From Bacillota bacterium (lineage in GTDB: Bacteria > Bacillota > Bacilli > Paenibacillales > NBRC-103111), in NCBI GenBank assembly GCA_023386955.1, contig JAEWIS010000020.1, positions 3,916-67,915 of the forward strand: a DNA stretch of 64,000 nt, in the 5' to 3' direction. Each line of letters starts with the position of its first letter. Within the stretch, counting starts at the first letter, position 1. Under the pieces are notes generated by a model, which was given only the letters and a program-made list of their open reading frames with translations, was not told the origin of the DNA and ran no database searches. Shown here piece after piece: positions 8,208-17,281 of the stretch. The position numbers and the translations under genes were made by a program.

Positions 8208-8254
8208 TAAAAAGAGCATTAGCGGAAACAGTTTTCCGTTAATGCTCTTTTTTA
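8208..8254 (+). terminator. Rho-independent terminator of the YugP gene
   Basis: An 18-bp stem (AAAGAGCATTAGCGGAAA pairing with 8233-8250, one G-U pair) with a four-base loop is followed by a T-run. Confidence 0.85.
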
Positions 8255-8373
8255 TTGCGTGAGGCAGAATAAAATCCTGCAATAACGGAAATCTCCTTCC
8301 GGTATTCACCCAATGGATAAGGCAAACTCTCTTTAGCGGAAAATAGCTTCCGCTATTATGTCAGGCTTACATT

Positions 8374-9042
8374 TCACCTCAGATATTTGGATAATCTCTC
8401 ATCCTTATTTACCTTATACCTGCGGACCCGATGGTTGCCTGACAAGGGTACCAGCAACCCTTTGGTTACCAAGGATTTCAACCATTTTCTTGCCGTCCGT
8501 TCGCTAATTCCCAGTTCTTCCGCAACCTTGCCGGGAACAAGCTCCTCTTGCTGAATGGCAATATGAAGAATAAACCGCTCCAAGTCAGCTAATCGATATT
8601 TTTGATCATACCCTCCAAACCACTTTCCCTGAACCTGCTGCAGCGTCCGCTCACACAGCCTCGGCCTGTCTTTCACATCATCATAGGAGAACCGGATGAC
8701 AATCCAATCATCCAGCACCAAATCATTCTGCCGCTGTATTTGATCGGCATACTGCCACCTGCTGACATCCCGCTGATGCGGCCCATACCCATCGATCTCA
8801 ATGCAGATCCGGTATGGGCTTCTTACCCAGGCAAAATCCAGAAAGCGGCTGCCTCCCTTAAAATCCGTCACCTGATACTCCGGAATCAAATCATCAAACT
8901 GCCCAAAGGCCGGCCACCACACCTGCTCCAGAAACAATCGTTCCGCATGGCCATGTCCTTCATCCAAACGCCGTAAATCCTCGCCACTCCTCCCTTTTCT
9001 GTGTTTGCTCATAAAGGCTTCATACGCTTCCCGAAAAGCCAT
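8374..9042 (-). CDS. PD-(D/E)XK nuclease-like protein with C-terminal winged helix
   Basis: The middle of this 222-residue protein reads FLDFAWV then ICIEIDGYGPH, followed by DWIVIRFSYDDV. This resembles the D...E-x-D/K core of DUF559/Vsr-type restriction-like folds. The C-terminal 70 residues form a winged helix (LGISERTARKWLKSLVTKG). The ATG at 9042 is preceded by GGGGAGAG; the ORF extends to 9063 but lacks a site there. It stands alone with no methylase, so it is not a conventional restriction system. The nuclease call is inference from motif spacing. Confidence 0.6.
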   Translation of the reverse strand: MAFREAYEAFMSKHRKGRSGEDLRRLDEGHGHAERLFLEQVWWPAFGQFDDLIPEYQVTDFKGGSRFLDFAWVRSPYRICIEIDGYGPHQRDVSRWQYADQIQRQNDLVLDDWIVIRFSYDDVKDRPRLCERTLQQVQGKWFGGYDQKYRLADLERFILHIAIQQEELVPGKVAEELGISERTARKWLKSLVTKGLLVPLSGNHRVRRYKVNKDERLSKYLR

Positions 9043-9231
9043 GTGACTCTCCCCTTCCGGCAAAAATAAAGCCGCTGCATCCCCTTTTTATGAAAAGGAG
9101 ACCAGCGGCGTGTGCTTCACGACCATATGTGGTTTACATGCTTTACAAGCCTATTTTACCTTGAAAAAACATGGCCTGCAACAGCATCCGGCAAGGAGTC
9201 ACATATTTAGGATTGGTAGCGGATGTACCCC

Positions 9232-10122
9232 TCACCCCAGCTTGAAGTAGTTCATAAGGAAGCTGCGGAACAGCTCCGCCACCGGTGTCAGCTTTTCTTC
9301 CTTGCGCCGGACCAGGCCGATGGTACGGGTCACCTTGGGTTCGCTGATGCGGATTTTGGCCGGCTCCAGCGGGCTGATCTCCGTCAGCGCCATCTCCGGC
9401 AGCAAGCCCACTCCCAGCCCCGCGGCCACCAGACCGCGGATGGTGTCCGTCTCCTCTCCCTCGAAGCCGATCTGCGGCACAAAACCCGCGGCGCGGCAGC
9501 CGTCCAGCACAATGGACCGCAGCGAATACGCGTCACTGAACATCACGAAGGGATCGCCGCTCAGCTCGTCCAGCCGGATCTCCTCCCGTTCCGCCAGGGG
9601 ATGGTTCACCGGCACCACTGCATACAGCTCCTCCGTAAGCAGCAGCTCCCCGGTAACCTGGTCGTGGGATTCGGGAAACGGGGAAACGAAGGACAAATCA
9701 ATCTCCCCGCTGATCACATCCCGCAGAAGACTGGAGTACGTCCCCTGCCGCAGGCGGAACTTCACGCCAGGATGCTCTTTGCGGAATTGGGCGACCACCG
9801 TGGGCAGCAGGCTGATCCCCATGCTGTGGGGAAACCCGATGCGCACCTCGCCCAGCTCCGGATCGAGAAACTCGCGCACCTCCCGGACTGCCCGCTCCAG
9901 GTCGGTAAATATATTTTCCACCCGGTCCAGAAACAGCTTGCCTACCGGGGTCAATTGCAGATTACGTCCCTTCTGTACAAACAAAGATACCCCCAGCTCC
10001 TGCTCAAGCTGGTGAATCTGGCGGCTGACGGCGGACTGGGCCACATGAAGCTCCTCGGAAGCCTGGGTCACATGCTGCTTTTGCGCAACCTTGATAAAGT
10101 AGTGCAGTTGTCGAAGCTCCAC
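9232..10122 (-). CDS. LysR-family regulator, GltC-like
   Basis: The N-terminal winged helix reads ELRQLHYFIKVAQKQHVTQA and SAVSRQIHQLEQELGVSLF, and the effector domain contains LDPELGEVRIGFPHS and RQGTYSSLL. These blocks closely follow my recollection of Bacillus subtilis GltC, activator of glutamate synthase, but gltAB is not adjacent. It is divergent from tpx across 126 bp, so it may control that gene and itself. I choose the GTG at 10122 (AAAGGA eight bases upstream) because LysR proteins normally start right before ELRQL; the ORF is open to 10173. Confidence 0.85.
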   Translation of the reverse strand: MELRQLHYFIKVAQKQHVTQASEELHVAQSAVSRQIHQLEQELGVSLFVQKGRNLQLTPVGKLFLDRVENIFTDLERAVREVREFLDPELGEVRIGFPHSMGISLLPTVVAQFRKEHPGVKFRLRQGTYSSLLRDVISGEIDLSFVSPFPESHDQVTGELLLTEELYAVVPVNHPLAEREEIRLDELSGDPFVMFSDAYSLRSIVLDGCRAAGFVPQIGFEGEETDTIRGLVAAGLGVGLLPEMALTEISPLEPAKIRISEPKVTRTIGLVRRKEEKLTPVAELFRSFLMNYFKLG

Positions 10123-10248
10123 GGCAGCGATCCTTTCAAAAAAAAGTTTTTGTCGAACTGTGACATTTATCATTTCTTAATTGGACAAGTCCATCATAGC
10201 CATATTATAATGAAAAAAACGTTTTTTTGATACAGGAGGAAGAAACTA

Positions 10249-10752
10249 ATGGCACAGGCTACCTTTAAAGGAAATCCCCTTACTCTCGCAGGCAATACGG
10301 TGAAGGTGGGCGGCAAAGCCCCTGATTTCACATTGAACAAGGATCTGGTTACTGAGGTTTCTCTCAAGGACTACACAGGCAAAATCAAGCTGATCAGCGT
10401 TGTCCCTTCCCTGGACACAGGAGTCTGCGACGCCCAAACCCGCCGCTTCAATGAAGAAGCCGTTAAGCTGGGTGATCATGTGGTGGTCTTAACCGTTAGC
10501 GTGGACCTGCCCTTTGCCCAAGCCCGCTGGTGCGGTGCCGCAGGCATTGAGAATGTCATTACCCTCTCCGACTACAAGAAACACTCCTTCGGCAAAGCCT
10601 ACGGCGTGCTGATCGAGGAATTCCACCTGCTCATGCGCTCCATCTTCGTGATCGACGCCAATGACACCGTACAATACGTGGAGTATCTGGGCGAAATGAC
10701 CGATCATCCCAACTATGAAGCAGCCGTGGAAGCCGTCCGTAAGCTCATCTAA
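10249..10752 (+). CDS. tpx: Thiol peroxidase Tpx
   Basis: The 167-residue peroxiredoxin has the Tpx signature [19 protein letters not shown] with peroxidatic Cys60 and resolving Cys95, and full family length. It reduces H2O2 and organic peroxides with electrons from thioredoxin in the cytosol. A strong AGGAGGAAG site precedes the ATG, and a terminator follows at 10799-10836. The divergent LysR gene suggests redox- or metabolite-linked control. Confidence 0.96.
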   Translation: MAQATFKGNPLTLAGNTVKVGGKAPDFTLNKDLVTEVSLKDYTGKIKLISVVPSLDTGVCDAQTRRFNEEAVKLGDHVVVLTVSVDLPFAQARWCGAAGIENVITLSDYKKHSFGKAYGVLIEEFHLLMRSIFVIDANDTVQYVEYLGEMTDHPNYEAAVEAVRKLI

Positions 10753-10798
10753 TCGTCCGGGCTTGGCCAACAGGACAAACCGGTTTTTAAGGACACAG

Positions 10799-10836
10799 AA
10801 AAACAGCGGGGGAATTTCAATTCTTCCGCTGTTTTT
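10799..10836 (+). terminator. Rho-independent terminator of tpx
   Basis: AAAAACAGCGG pairs with CCGCTGTTTTT, 16 bases apart, giving an A/T-flanked GC stem that ends in a T-run. Confidence 0.85.
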
Positions 10837-10855
10837 GTTGTGGAGCAGGCCGGCC

Positions 10856-11020
10856 TAGGCCGTATTTGCAAACCCGCTTGAGGGCATCTTTCACCGCCTT
10901 TTCGTCCCTTGCATCGTTACTTCCGCTTGACGTACCCCCGGTACGCCTTCACGTAAGTGCCTTGCCTGGAACGAAAATTCAGCCAAATCTGCTCCCCTCG
11001 GAGTTTGCAAACACACCCTA
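10856..11020 (-). mobile_element. MITE-like repeat, copy B (inverted)
   Basis: This 165-bp segment is the reverse complement, about 90% identical, of copy A at 7228-7393. TA dinucleotides lie at both edges (10856-10857 and 11019-11020), and both ends contain an inverted GTTTGCAAAC/ATTTGCAAAC motif. The largest difference from copy A is a stretch of about 11 bases after GAGCAG. It has no coding potential of its own. Confidence 0.78.
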
Positions 11021-11035
11021 GCAGCTGTATCCGCT

Positions 11036-11419
11036 TTATATTTTGTATGGAGCCAGCTTCCGGTCAAGCTCCCTGTAAATTTCCAGAATTATGCGATAAT
11101 TGGAGCCGAGATCTCCCATCGAACCACGCGAGGCGGAATAAATATCCACTGCTGATTTGCTGGGCCCCAGATCGAATACAGTCAGTGTAATGTCCTGTGT
11201 CCGGCCTGTAATGGTTCTGCGCTCCAATACAATCTCGCCCACATTGGGAACCTCATGGAGTAGCTTATACCCGTTCATTTTCTTTAGAGTCGATACGACT
11301 TCATCCCATGCCTTGGCTTTCGGCAGCTTGTAGTGTTTGGTTTTCAAGGCCGGGTCCTTGGCCTTCTCTCCGGTCAGCTCATGACTGCGGATGATGCCGA
11401 TCAAGGTTCTCTTAAGCAA
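11036..11419 (-). CDS. DUF1499-like protein
   Basis: The 127-residue protein ends with VDIYSASRGSMGDLGSNYRI, which resembles the vDvRSaSRvGxsDxGxN motif I associate with DUF1499. No signal peptide or membrane helix is visible. DUF1499 has no established function. The gene is monocistronic, flanked by copy B of the MITE and the end of the galactose operon. The family call rests on one motif. Confidence 0.65.
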   Translation of the reverse strand: MLKRTLIGIIRSHELTGEKAKDPALKTKHYKLPKAKAWDEVVSTLKKMNGYKLLHEVPNVGEIVLERRTITGRTQDITLTVFDLGPSKSAVDIYSASRGSMGDLGSNYRIILEIYRELDRKLAPYKI

Positions 11420-11541
11420 AACGCGAATCCCCCTTTTGGTAAATCGGAATGAAGCAAAATCCTCAAGTTCTGACCTTTCTATATTACCACTCTTTTGGGC
11501 ACAGCAAAAGAGGTGATTGAAAATGCTTATGAAAACCTGTG

Positions 11542-12474
11542 TCAGGATATAGGTTCAATCCGGATTTCGCCCAGCAAGGCTCTCATATCGTTCAGATTGA
11601 CGCCGCCTGCCTCTTCCGTGAGGGCATTGGCCGCTCCCGTTGCCGCTGCCATACGGATGATTTCCTCCACTGGCGTTCTCCGGTAATATCCTGCACACAT
11701 GGTGCCGACAAAAGCATCCCCACAGCCTACTACATTCACTGCCTTCAGGACCGGAACATGTACCCGGAACAGCTGACCGTCTATCCCTACCACGGCACCG
11801 CGTTCGCCCAAGGTCGCCGCCACACAGGAAATCCCTTTGTCCGCAAGACGCTGGACCGCTTCATAAACATCCTCATCCGACTCGGCTTTCCGGCCAAGAA
11901 CGGCAGCCAGCTCATCCTCATTGGGCTTCACACAGGTGGGACGGGCTTCGATTCCAGCAAGCAAGGCCTCGCCGCTGGCATCCAGAATGGAGATGATCCC
12001 CTCATGATGGGCCATCTCAATAAAATCGGCATACAGCGTCACCGGGGTCCCCTCCGGCATACTGCCGCAAATCGCCAGCACCGAGGAGGAAGCCACCGAC
12101 GCCCGAACCTTATCCCGGATCGCCAAAACATCATCCGCCTCAATCTGGGGGCCACTCTCCAGAATCTCCGTGGTTTTTCCCGAAAAGCGGTCAATAATGT
12201 TGAGACTCACTCTGGACTCTCCGTCAATGCGCACAAAATCGTGAAGGAGCCCCCGTCTGGAAAGCTCCGTCTCAATAAATGATCCGTTAAACCCGGCTAC
12301 AAATCCTGTTGTCAGAACAGGGCAGCCCAAATCATGGGCCACCCGCGCTGCATTGATGCCTTTGCCGCCGGGAAAACACCGCATGTCAGGAACCCGGTTA
12401 ACCATCCCGATCCGGAGATCTCCTACAAAGCAGGTTTTATCCATCGTGGCATTTAATGTTACTGTGGTAATCAT
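11542..12474 (-). CDS. PfkB-family hexose-phosphate kinase (FruK/LacC-like)
   Basis: The 310-residue protein begins MITTVTLNATMDKT and has PGGKGINAARVAHDLG, both typical of 1-phosphofructokinase and tagatose-6-phosphate kinase. The catalytic motif reads VVGCGDAFVG, with Cys where the family usually has Ala in GAGD; the catalytic Asp is kept. It starts 8 bp after the DUF4380-like stop and closes the galactose operon. It may phosphorylate fructose-1-phosphate, tagatose-6-phosphate or another sugar phosphate; sequence alone does not decide. Confidence 0.85.
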   Translation of the reverse strand: MITTVTLNATMDKTCFVGDLRIGMVNRVPDMRCFPGGKGINAARVAHDLGCPVLTTGFVAGFNGSFIETELSRRGLLHDFVRIDGESRVSLNIIDRFSGKTTEILESGPQIEADDVLAIRDKVRASVASSSVLAICGSMPEGTPVTLYADFIEMAHHEGIISILDASGEALLAGIEARPTCVKPNEDELAAVLGRKAESDEDVYEAVQRLADKGISCVAATLGERGAVVGIDGQLFRVHVPVLKAVNVVGCGDAFVGTMCAGYYRRTPVEEIIRMAAATGAANALTEEAGGVNLNDMRALLGEIRIEPIS

Positions 12475-12482
12475 AGGATTGC

Positions 12483-13400
12483 CTAACCTTTAAGGAAATG
12501 CTTCATTTCCCGGCTTAGCTGGAATTCCTCTTGAAGGGGAAGCTCTACTGTGCGGAAAAGATTCCAGGTTTCGGTATGAGCAGTTGTTTGACCGGGAGCA
12601 AGCTGCACCAGCGGGCCCAAGCTCTCCAATTCCAAGAAATGATCGTTTACATAGGCTTCGAACGAAACGCCGAAGTCAGGATATGCAGCTTCAGGCTGAT
12701 GCTTGTAATACTTCACAAACAGGTTGCCTTCATTATAATAAGCCGCCCAGCCGTTTTCATTGTTGGTACCAATCTTGAACGGAGTCGGGCCGTCCGCCTG
12801 GCGAAGCAGGATATAATCCTCCCCCCAGGTGACGCGCGGATCATTCATCCGGCTATATGGCCAGAGGGCAAGAATCCGGTTGCCCAGCAGGCCGGTTTCC
12901 CGTTTAACCTGGGGAATGACCGCCGTGCCACCCTTGGCCATAACGGATAGCGCCCATGGAGCCAATTCCACTGTCCATGCTCCGGTATTGGCAATCCGGT
13001 GATGGACTGTCACTTCCCCGCTGTCATCCATGGAAATTTCCATTTCCTTCTGCAGATGGTTCCACTTCTCAGCGGAAGGTGTCAAAACCACTCCTGTTTC
13101 TGTCGCACGCCAGGCCACCGGCTCATTGTCCGGATAATAGCTGCGGGGATGAGCTTCCGGGCTGGTCCACAGACGGTGTCCGCCGTAAATAAACCAGGTA
13201 TCCTCAACACCCTCGTACTGCACCGGATTGGTGATGGCGCGCTCTGTGTCTTCCTTGAACAGATTCGCCTGCCCCTTAAAACCGTACCGGATAACGCGGG
13301 GGCCCAGGTCCACAGTCGCGACCACATCTACAATGCCGTTGGATATCTCAACGCAGTTGCCCCACCCGCCGTAAGTGATTGTCTTCACCGTAATTGCCAT
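12483..13400 (-). CDS. DUF4380-like protein, possible sugar mutarotase-fold enzyme
   Basis: This 305-residue soluble protein opens with GGWGNCVEISNGIVDVVATV and has GGHRLWTSPE near residue 75, resembling DUF4380 and the beta-sandwich of aldose-1-epimerases (compare the GG-x-x-x-W-PAPE wording). It lies between galT and the PfkB gene with gaps of 32 and 8 bp and has a good AAAAGGAGA site. The operon has no galM, so it may do the mutarotase job or act on another sugar. That role is inference from position and fold resemblance; the typical galM catalytic His/Glu pattern was not confirmed. Confidence 0.6.
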   Translation of the reverse strand: MAITVKTITYGGWGNCVEISNGIVDVVATVDLGPRVIRYGFKGQANLFKEDTERAITNPVQYEGVEDTWFIYGGHRLWTSPEAHPRSYYPDNEPVAWRATETGVVLTPSAEKWNHLQKEMEISMDDSGEVTVHHRIANTGAWTVELAPWALSVMAKGGTAVIPQVKRETGLLGNRILALWPYSRMNDPRVTWGEDYILLRQADGPTPFKIGTNNENGWAAYYNEGNLFVKYYKHQPEAAYPDFGVSFEAYVNDHFLELESLGPLVQLAPGQTTAHTETWNLFRTVELPLQEEFQLSREMKHFLKG

Positions 13401-13432
13401 GTTTATCGTGTCTCCTTTTAAGCGAAAGAGAA

Positions 13433-14989
13433 TTACACCCTGCGAAAGCCCATATGCTCCATAAACCGGTCATAAGCGGCCATTCCCGCTTCCGTACGCT
13501 TGTATACACCGGCATCAGCCAGTACCGCGGCGAACTTCAGTCCCACCTCACGCTGCATAGCGGCCGTTGCTTCCTGCTCGTTCAGAGAGGAGCCGTAACG
13601 GGTGATCAGCTCACCGATCCACTCGGCATGTTTCGACAATGGATGCTCATTCTTATTCCATTCGCCATCGGCACCCCATTCTCCTTTTAAAATTCCAGCA
13701 ATTTCATCAAGCTCTTGAAGCAGCCGTCCCGGAAGCACGGCAAGCCCCATCACCTCGATCAGGCCGATGTTCTCCTTCTTGATGTGGTGCAGGTTGGCAT
13801 GGGGGTGGAAAATACCCATAGGATGCTCCTCGGAGGTCCGGTTGTTGCGGAGCACCAGGTCCAGCTCAAATTCTCCGTCACTGTTGCGGCGGGCAATAGG
13901 CGTGATGGTGTTATGGGGCACAGGCGCCCCGTTCTCTCCCGCGGATTCCGCGAAAATTCCTGCCGCCGCATCCGTATAGCACCGCCAGGTATCCAGCAAG
14001 GAACTGGCCAGTTCCACCAGCTGCTCCTTGTTTTTACCGGAAATGCGGACCACGGACATAGGCCACTTGACGCGTCCGATTTTGACACCGGGATAAGCTT
14101 CCGCTTGGTAGGTTTGCTCCACAGGAGCTTTTTCCATAGGGAAGATGTGCCTTCCGCCCTGGAAGTGGTCATGGCTTAGGATCGAGCCGCCCACAATGGG
14201 CAGATCTGCATTGGAGCCGATAAAATAATGGCCAAATTGGCCGATGAAGTCCAGAAGCCGCACGAAGGTCCGCTCCGAGATCTGCATGGGCGTATGCTCG
14301 GCGTTGAAAATGATGCAGTGCTCATTGTAGTACACATAGGGCGAATATTGGAAATACCAGGGGTTGCCCTCCAGCTTCAGCGGGATCACCCGATGGTTCT
14401 GGCGTGCAGGGTGGTTCAACCGCCCGGCATACCCTACATTCTCCACACAAAGCAGACACTTGGGGTATTTGCTCTGGGGAAGTGCCCGCTCGGCGGCAAT
14501 TTCCTTGGGGTCCTTCTCCGGTTTGGAGAGGTTGATGGTTATCTCCAGATCACCGTATTCCGTCGGCGCAGGCCAATAGCCGTTTTTGCGGATGCGGTCC
14601 ATACGGATGTAGTTGGAATCGATGGACAGCTTGTAGAAGCGGTCCGTCGCCTCCTCCACCGAACGGCTGCCGGCGGTTTCCCAGAACTCCCGGGCCACCT
14701 CGGATTGGCGGGGCATCAGCAGGCCCATAATCCGGGCATCCAGCAGATCCCGGTACCCGGTTGTATTGTCCGGCAGAATCCCCTTGTCTGCGGCATAGTC
14801 CAGAATCCGGCCAAGAATAGCCGGGCTCTCCTCCCGCACCTCAGACAGCGGCCCCTCATAGGGCTCCGCCACCTGAAGCAGATCCAAAAGGCCGTTGACG
14901 GCAACAATATCGTCGCCTTCACCCAGCATGCCGTTTTCAACTCCAAAACGGACCAATAACGCGATATCCTGCGCAATGTTGTAGGACAT
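13433..14989 (-). CDS. galT: UDP-glucose--hexose-1-phosphate uridylyltransferase, Firmicutes type
   Basis: The 518-residue protein is the long GalT form found in Firmicutes. It contains NPWYFQYSPYVYYNEHCIIF, GSILSHDHFQGG and FHPHANLHHIKKENIGLIEV. It transfers UMP from UDP-glucose to galactose-1-phosphate in the Leloir pathway. The start at 14989 (MSYNIAQDI) has AAGGAGAGAG upstream, while the longer ORF to 15100 runs antisense-like into galE. It follows galE by 13 bp. Confidence 0.95.
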   Translation of the reverse strand: MSYNIAQDIALLVRFGVENGMLGEGDDIVAVNGLLDLLQVAEPYEGPLSEVREESPAILGRILDYAADKGILPDNTTGYRDLLDARIMGLLMPRQSEVAREFWETAGSRSVEEATDRFYKLSIDSNYIRMDRIRKNGYWPAPTEYGDLEITINLSKPEKDPKEIAAERALPQSKYPKCLLCVENVGYAGRLNHPARQNHRVIPLKLEGNPWYFQYSPYVYYNEHCIIFNAEHTPMQISERTFVRLLDFIGQFGHYFIGSNADLPIVGGSILSHDHFQGGRHIFPMEKAPVEQTYQAEAYPGVKIGRVKWPMSVVRISGKNKEQLVELASSLLDTWRCYTDAAAGIFAESAGENGAPVPHNTITPIARRNSDGEFELDLVLRNNRTSEEHPMGIFHPHANLHHIKKENIGLIEVMGLAVLPGRLLQELDEIAGILKGEWGADGEWNKNEHPLSKHAEWIGELITRYGSSLNEQEATAAMQREVGLKFAAVLADAGVYKRTEAGMAAYDRFMEHMGFRRV

Positions 14990-15002
14990 GGATGCTCTCT
15001 CC

Positions 15003-15989
15003 TTATTTAGCGTATCCGTTCGGATGGGCTTCATGCCAATTCCATGCGGTTCCGATGATGTATTCCAGATTATCGAACTTCGGTGTCCAACCCAGCACAT
15101 CCTTGGCCTTTTGGGAGGAGGCGATCAGCACTGCAGGATCTCCCGCGCGGCGGCCCTCCACCTTCACGGGAATGGGGTGTCCGGTTGCCTTGCGTGCTGC
15201 CTCAATTACGGCGCTAACGGAATAACCGGTGCCGCTGCCCAGGTTGAACACATTGCTTTCGCCGCCGTTGCGCAGGTAATTAACAGCCTTCAGATGGGCA
15301 TCCGCCAGGTCTGTGACATGCAGGTAATCCCGGATGCAAGTGCCGTCCTCTGTCGGATAGTCATCGCCATAAACAGAGATGAACGGCCGTTTTCCCAGTG
15401 GGACCTCGAGAATCAGCGGGATCAGGTGGGTTTCAGGATTGTGGTCTTCCCCGATTTTGCCGCTTTCATGAGCGCCGCAGGCGTTGAAGTAACGCAGGGA
15501 CACATATTTTACATTATGGGCGATATCGAACCATTTCATCATTTTTTCCATCGCCAGCTTGGTTTCACCGTAGGTATTCGTGGGGAAGGTGCGGTCGGAT
15601 TCCAGAATCGGCACATTCTCCGGCTCGCCGTAAGTGGCTGCGGTGGAGGAGAAGACAATTTTGCTGACACCGTATTCGTTCATTTTTTCCAAAAGGCAAA
15701 GAGTTCCGTACACGTTGTTGTGATAGTATTTGGCCGGGGCCTTCATGCTCTCGCCCACCAGGGAGTTAGCGGCAAAGTGAACCACAGCGTCGATGGTGTT
15801 TTCCTTAAATACCGTATCCAAAAAATCCTTGTCCCGGATATCGCCTACATACAGCTTGCCGCCCAGCACAGCGTCCTTATGCCCTTGGTACAAATTATCG
15901 ACAATGACTACCTCTTCGCCTGCAGTGATCAATTCTGCCACTGTATGGGAACCGATATAGCCGGCTCCTCCCGTTACCAATACTGCCAT
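15003..15989 (-). CDS. galE: UDP-glucose 4-epimerase
   Basis: The 328-residue short-chain dehydrogenase fold has the NAD motif TGGAGYIGSH at the N-terminus, the catalytic Ser and YxxxK (NTYGETKLAMEK), and the family blocks RYFNACGAH and GDGTCIRDYIHV-like EDGTCIRDYLHV. It interconverts UDP-galactose and UDP-glucose. It sits between galK and galT in the operon. Confidence 0.97.
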   Translation of the reverse strand: MAVLVTGGAGYIGSHTVAELITAGEEVVIVDNLYQGHKDAVLGGKLYVGDIRDKDFLDTVFKENTIDAVVHFAANSLVGESMKAPAKYYHNNVYGTLCLLEKMNEYGVSKIVFSSTAATYGEPENVPILESDRTFPTNTYGETKLAMEKMMKWFDIAHNVKYVSLRYFNACGAHESGKIGEDHNPETHLIPLILEVPLGKRPFISVYGDDYPTEDGTCIRDYLHVTDLADAHLKAVNYLRNGGESNVFNLGSGTGYSVSAVIEAARKATGHPIPVKVEGRRAGDPAVLIASSQKAKDVLGWTPKFDNLEYIIGTAWNWHEAHPNGYAK

Positions 15990-16046
15990 GTGGATACACT
16001 CCTTTTTATATATGATATAACTTAACAGCTTTTATAATTGGGGGCT

Positions 16047-16097
16047 CCCCCGAAAGTAATCGGAATAAACTTCGGAGCTTCGCTTCACTTTTGGGGG
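16047..16097 (-). other. Hairpin-forming galK-galE junction
   Basis: CCCCCGAAAGT near 16047 is nearly complementary to ACTTTTGGGGG at 16087, and a GGGGGCTCCCCC palindrome overlaps the first arm. The two hairpins exclude each other, so this 95-bp gap may tune mRNA stability or translation inside the operon. No regulator is implied by sequence. Confidence 0.35.
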
Positions 16098-17263
16098 TTA
16101 AACTCGCTTGCGCCGTCCCCGATATCTGCTACGTAGAAATCCGCCTTGTAGTCGGTCCGTTCGCCATAGGCCTTGCCGACCTTCTCGATGAACTCCTCCA
16201 CCTTATCCTCACGGACCAGGGAAACCGTACAGCCGCCGAAGCCTGCACCTGTCATCCGGGAGCCCAGCACACCTTCAATCTTGAGTGCTTCCTCCACCAT
16301 AACATCCAGCTCCTTGCAGGTCACCTCATACAGCTCCCGCAGGGAAATGCCGGATGCAGTCATAAGCTGGCCGAAGCGGACCAGATCATTCGCCTTCAGC
16401 GCTTCCACGGATTTCAGCACCCGGTCGATTTCCTCCACGACGTGGCGGGCACGCATCAGCACAATCACATCCTTGATCAGATGGGCATTGGCTTCGAATT
16501 GCTCCAGGGTAAGCTCACCCAGCAGCTTCAGGTCGGGGAAAGCAGCCTGCAGGTCGATCACCGCCTGTTCACATTGGGCCCGGCGGGTATTGTATTCGGA
16601 GTCTACCAGCCCGCGGCGCTTGTTGGTATTACCGACGACAATTTTGTAGCCCTTGGCCTGGAAAGGCACCAGCTGATATTCCAGCGTGCTGCACATCAGA
16701 AGCACCGCATGATCCTTCTTGCCGTTAGCGATAACGAATTGGTCCATAATGCCGCATTGGACACCCATAAATTGATTTTCTGCTTCTTGGGCTGCCAAAG
16801 CAAGCTGTATCCGGTCAATAGGATGTCCTTCCATGGTCATAAAGCCGATAGCGGTTGCCAAATGGATGGACGCGGAGGAGGAAAGTCCTGCCCCGTTGGG
16901 TATTTCGCCATGGTACAGCACGTCGTAGCCGCCGAAGGTGAAGCCCCGCTTGGCCAGATGAACCAGAATGGACTTGGGATAATTGCCCCAGTCATGGGCT
17001 TCTTCATAAACCGCGCCCTTCAGCTTAAAATCCACCTGCAGCTCAAAGTTGGTGGAGGCCAGACGAATAACATCGTCCTCCCGCTTGCGGATCAGCATGA
17101 AGGTGCCGAAGGTCAGGGCAGCCGGAAAAACGTAGCCGCCGTTGTAGTCTGTGTGCTCGCCGATCAGGTTAACCCGGCCGGGGGCGAAGAACACCCGGAT
17201 ATCTGCCGCGCTGCCGCCGTGCAACTCCACAAAACGCTGCTTCAATTGCTCCACATTTGCCAT
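16085..17263 (-). CDS. galK: Galactokinase
   Basis: The 392-residue GHMP kinase has the galactokinase signature GRVNLIGEHTDYNGGYVFP, the ATP-binding GGAGLSSSAS-type block (PNGAGLSSSASIHLA) and the C-terminal MTGAGFGGC. It phosphorylates galactose to galactose-1-phosphate. It starts 18 bp after the ROK regulator stop, so the regulator and the pathway are most likely one transcript. Confidence 0.97.
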   Translation of the reverse strand: MANVEQLKQRFVELHGGSAADIRVFFAPGRVNLIGEHTDYNGGYVFPAALTFGTFMLIRKREDDVIRLASTNFELQVDFKLKGAVYEEAHDWGNYPKSILVHLAKRGFTFGGYDVLYHGEIPNGAGLSSSASIHLATAIGFMTMEGHPIDRIQLALAAQEAENQFMGVQCGIMDQFVIANGKKDHAVLLMCSTLEYQLVPFQAKGYKIVVGNTNKRRGLVDSEYNTRRAQCEQAVIDLQAAFPDLKLLGELTLEQFEANAHLIKDVIVLMRARHVVEEIDRVLKSVEALKANDLVRFGQLMTASGISLRELYEVTCKELDVMVEEALKIEGVLGSRMTGAGFGGCTVSLVREDKVEEFIEKVGKAYGERTDYKADFYVADIGDGASEFNPQK

Positions 17264-17281
17264 GGATGATCATCCTTTTTA

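Noticed and set aside
16091..17269. 392-residue plus-strand ORF opposite galK
   Set aside because: It is the exact antisense of a well-supported galK gene, has no ribosome site and no recognisable domain; it is a codon-bias shadow.
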